In this document: positions 50,401 to 51,341 of the stretch, piece after piece
How the letters are laid out: every line of letters starts with the position of its first letter
How positions within the stretch are numbered: position 1 is the first letter of the stretch
Assembly (NCBI GenBank): GCA_001443525.1
Contig: LKPX01000021.1
Coordinates: 1 to 51,341, forward strand
DNA from: Desulfobacteraceae bacterium RAAP-1
GTDB lineage: Bacteria; Desulfobacterota; Desulfobacteria; Desulfobacterales; Desulfatirhabdiaceae
Length of the DNA: 51,341 nucleotides
Reading direction: 5' to 3'
Position numbers and translations under genes: made by a program
Notes under the pieces: generated by a model
The model's database searches: none
Seen by the model: only the letters and a program-made list of their open reading frames with translations
What the model was told of the DNA's origin: nothing

Positions 50401-51188
50401 GCCAGCTCTTGAGACAGCCCTCGATTTTTTAAGATATCCTGAAACTGCGCATATCCGGCGGCGTCCAGAATAAATATCTGGGAGATTCCGGCAGAATCCC
50501 GGCCGCGGACTTCCAGACGATCAATGCTGTTCAGCACTGCATTGAGTTTTTTGAAAACCGCCACTGCTTCCGGTGGGACCACATTTGTTTCACCGATCAG
50601 GTCTCGAATGCGCGTTACATTTTCCAGAACTTCCAGCTTCAAACACCATACAACATCTTTCAGCGCTTCAAGGCTGTGCATCATGACAAGCATGTCTTCA
50701 GCGGATATCACTCCCATATCTTGATGCAGCGCGGCAGATTCAGACTGAACATTATCTGAGATCCGCTCTGAGATATCCGAAATTATCTGCTGCAAGCGGG
50801 GATTGGTATATATCTGTGTGAACACATCCACTGTTTTTAAACGCTGTGATTGATCCAGGAGCGCCTGCAGTGCTGCTTCGCCACCCATGTAATGAAGATT
50901 CAGCGGCAACTGGTTCCGCCGGCATGTAGCATAGCCGGAAGACATAACGGAAGCCGCCATTTCCGTCAGAAGCTCAAGCTGATGAGCGGCGCTGGTTTTT
51001 CCGGATCGTTTAAAAGAGACTATCCCTGAAAGCCCGCAGCAAAGCAGCGAAGGACGACATGGAAAGATGACGACGGAGCTGTCCGGGACATGATTCAGGC
51101 TGCGTCCCACATATATATTTGTTGACAGGAATATGGAAAGGTAGCGCCTAAAGACATTTGTAAGGTGCCATAACAAATGATTTTTCAT
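47448..51188 (-). CDS. Giant GlmS-like protein (glutaminase + two SIS domains) with insertion and C-terminal extension
   Basis: A 1246-residue relative of glucosamine-6-phosphate synthase, twice the usual length. The class II glutaminase start CGLSGIV is at C51, after a 50-residue N-terminal extension. A helical insertion (about 62-220) separates it from RLEVRGRDSAGI (224-235). HTRWASVG (338-345), H353, NGDIDN (375-380) and TDT (401-403) complete the glutaminase site, though the His of the usual TRWATHG is Val. KEISEAP (556-562), SIS-1 with SQSGTT (668-673) and STKAF (723-727), and a weaker SIS-2 (about 785-900, GSGPNKASADEI) follow. Residues about 940-1246 have no GlmS counterpart. GlmS makes glucosamine-6-phosphate; with these changes the substrate may differ. 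The ATG at 51188 has GAGGA 11 nt upstream; no ATG exists adjacent to C51. Confidence 0.85.
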   Translation of the reverse strand: MKNHLLWHLTNVFRRYLSIFLSTNIYVGRSLNHVPDSSVVIFPCRPSLLCCGLSGIVSFKRSGKTSAAHQLELLTEMAASVMSSGYATCRRNQLPLNLHYMGGEAALQALLDQSQRLKTVDVFTQIYTNPRLQQIISDISERISDNVQSESAALHQDMGVISAEDMLVMMHSLEALKDVVWCLKLEVLENVTRIRDLIGETNVVPPEAVAVFKKLNAVLNSIDRLEVRGRDSAGISQIFILDAAGYAQFQDILKNRGLSQELAERSNQEILLNRGISSHNQYHQGALSQAAVVFTYKVAAEIGKLGDNIAFIRQQIREDVLLHVIAGIPHRFHGIAAHTRWASVGAITAANCHPVDNRSAQLHSEDSGIIQACLNGDIDNYQELKSELEADGIMISPDITTDTKIIPLQIQKFMHSGMNVEDAFRQAVNTFKGSHAISMTTDLAPGKLFLAQKGSGQTIFVGLAVDHYMPVSEVYGFVEETRRYIKMDGEKIVNSPLGSTQGQIFILDQDSEGSATAIKAMYYNGTPIALDDTDIRTTEIMSRDIDRQGFPHYFLKEISEAPASVEKTLMNRWRIDPESDMASVDLGESVVPPVIWEAFRQNRIRRIFFIGQGTAGVAAQACADITQYYLDDPSIQIAAMKASELSGFRLSGSETSRNMNDVLVVAISQSGTTADTNRTVDMARQRGAFTLAIVNRRDSDITFKVHGVMYTSSGRDIEMSVASTKAFYSQIVAGALVGLFLAGLRKLRTPAFMADELRRLLELPQQMRSVLSQQKIIRESARKLAQTRTYWAVVGSGPNKASADEIRIKLSELCYKTISSDYVEDKKHIDLSSEPLIIVCAAGTRGAVIGDIIKDTAIFKAHKAAVIVIADEGEDRFEPYADDVFHVPEVSGHLAPIVNTLAGHLWGYFAALSIHEGSELLFDFREDLQQMVNRYLQEGMDVYELVLERPFREKIAEFYYHLKKHNETYGLCATMGYQAGADLSILLKYLAGRLPVLDFALDFGKKGTAQNMLNTLFESLGRAINYLARPVDAIKHQAKTVTVGTSRILLKIEGVLFDALTESGIGLSQLTGNNIRVLKNLQGVVDRVNGALLYTVDGLNVLGEITDQTTIHIQRRTDSLVGLPSRVENDARLKGTKRIIVREGNVFIGKGRKDERNIVIIPALSAEFPNKISNLLLLHISFRDKAALQVKVKALGGKHERIKNIVQEASVTWDDTYLEMLRIEDLFGLSAEKTAEFIIARISRAR

Positions 51189-51228
51189 AAAATTTGATGT
51201 CCTCGTAAAAAGTCGAATTTAGGACGAC

Positions 51229-51341
51229 TTCGTAAAATGTTCGCAGGCAAGGCGTGCAAATCCTGAGGAATGAAGCGTACTTGTCGTACGCTGCAATGAC
51301 GAAGGATGCGGCACAACGCAGCATGCGGACTTTTTACGAAG
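51229..51341 (-). repeat. Dispersed palindromic repeat, copy B (reaches the window end)
   Basis: Runs from CTTCGTAAAATGTTCGCAGG to CATGCGGACTTTTTACGAAG, so the two ends are inverted repeats (CTTCGTAAAA...TTTTTACGAAG). A small internal palindrome lies in the middle (GCGTACTTGTCGTACGC). It is in opposite orientation to copy A. A further partial unit (TCGTAAAAAGTC) sits just before it, near 51204-51215. With copy A it brackets the GlmS-like gene. Confidence 0.75.

Overview
The window reads as a chromosomal segment of a strictly anaerobic, flavin-based electron-transferring bacterium. It is most likely a member of the Desulfobacterota (sulfate-reducing or syntrophic Desulfobacterales-like). This is an inference from the heterodisulfide-reductase (Hdr) operon with MvhD and FrhB-like subunits, a CXXCH-containing sensor kinase, a cNMP/CBS/DUF294 protein, an acyl-CoA ligase, an IS66-type transposase of the kind common in that phylum, and dispersed palindromic repeats bracketing genes. 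No rRNA, tRNA or CRISPR array was seen.

Region 1 (1-15115, almost all minus strand) is a surface-polysaccharide accessory region. It opens with a truncated IS66-type transposase and a near gene-free stretch holding a perfect 20-bp inverted repeat. An AT-rich block follows (about 0.8-7.9 kb) encoding a polytopic membrane protein and a 3-acetamido-3,6-dideoxyhexose (Fdt/Qdt-type) set: acetyltransferase, two 3,4-ketoisomerase paralogues and an aminotransferase. The aminotransferase is fused in frame to an N-terminal PIN (VapC-like) domain, and a small antitoxin-like gene sits just upstream. Next come glycosyltransferases, one apparently truncated and joined to a methyltransferase remnant, and a B12-type radical SAM protein. 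Interleaved with them is a dense set of toxin-antitoxin genes: RelBE-like, HicBA, an orphan antitoxin, a four-helix-bundle S23 protein, and a MntA/HepT pair.

Region 2 (15234-25913, plus strand) is a translationally coupled polysaccharide operon. It holds a flippase, a large exported/membrane protein of unknown function, a DUF2079 membrane protein, a second flippase and three GT4 glycosyltransferases. It converges on a minus-strand group (25892-28506) with an initiating polyprenyl glycosylphosphotransferase and a GT2.

Region 3 (28890-41941, plus strand) is the most striking part: eight tightly packed genes. They encode an HdrA carrying a GltD-like insertion that has lost its NAD(P)H domain, MvhD, an FrhB-like Fe-S flavoprotein, and a giant protein made of two HdrA modules with a complete CheY-like receiver domain embedded in the first. 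HdrC, HdrB, a membrane histidine kinase with two c-heme-type motifs in its predicted extracytoplasmic domain, and a soluble receiver-kinase hybrid complete the operon. The layout suggests that a redox-sensing phosphorelay directly controls an electron-bifurcating or confurcating Hdr complex. This is inferred, not demonstrated.

Region 4 (42083-51341) contains a cNMP-binding/CBS/DUF294 signalling protein, then a promoter with a TetR-family-like palindrome ahead of a medium-chain-type acyl-CoA ligase. A repeat-built membrane protein follows. Last is a 1246-residue GlmS-like protein (minus strand) with a buried catalytic Cys, a large insertion and a long C-terminal extension, flanked by two inverted copies of a dispersed repeat.
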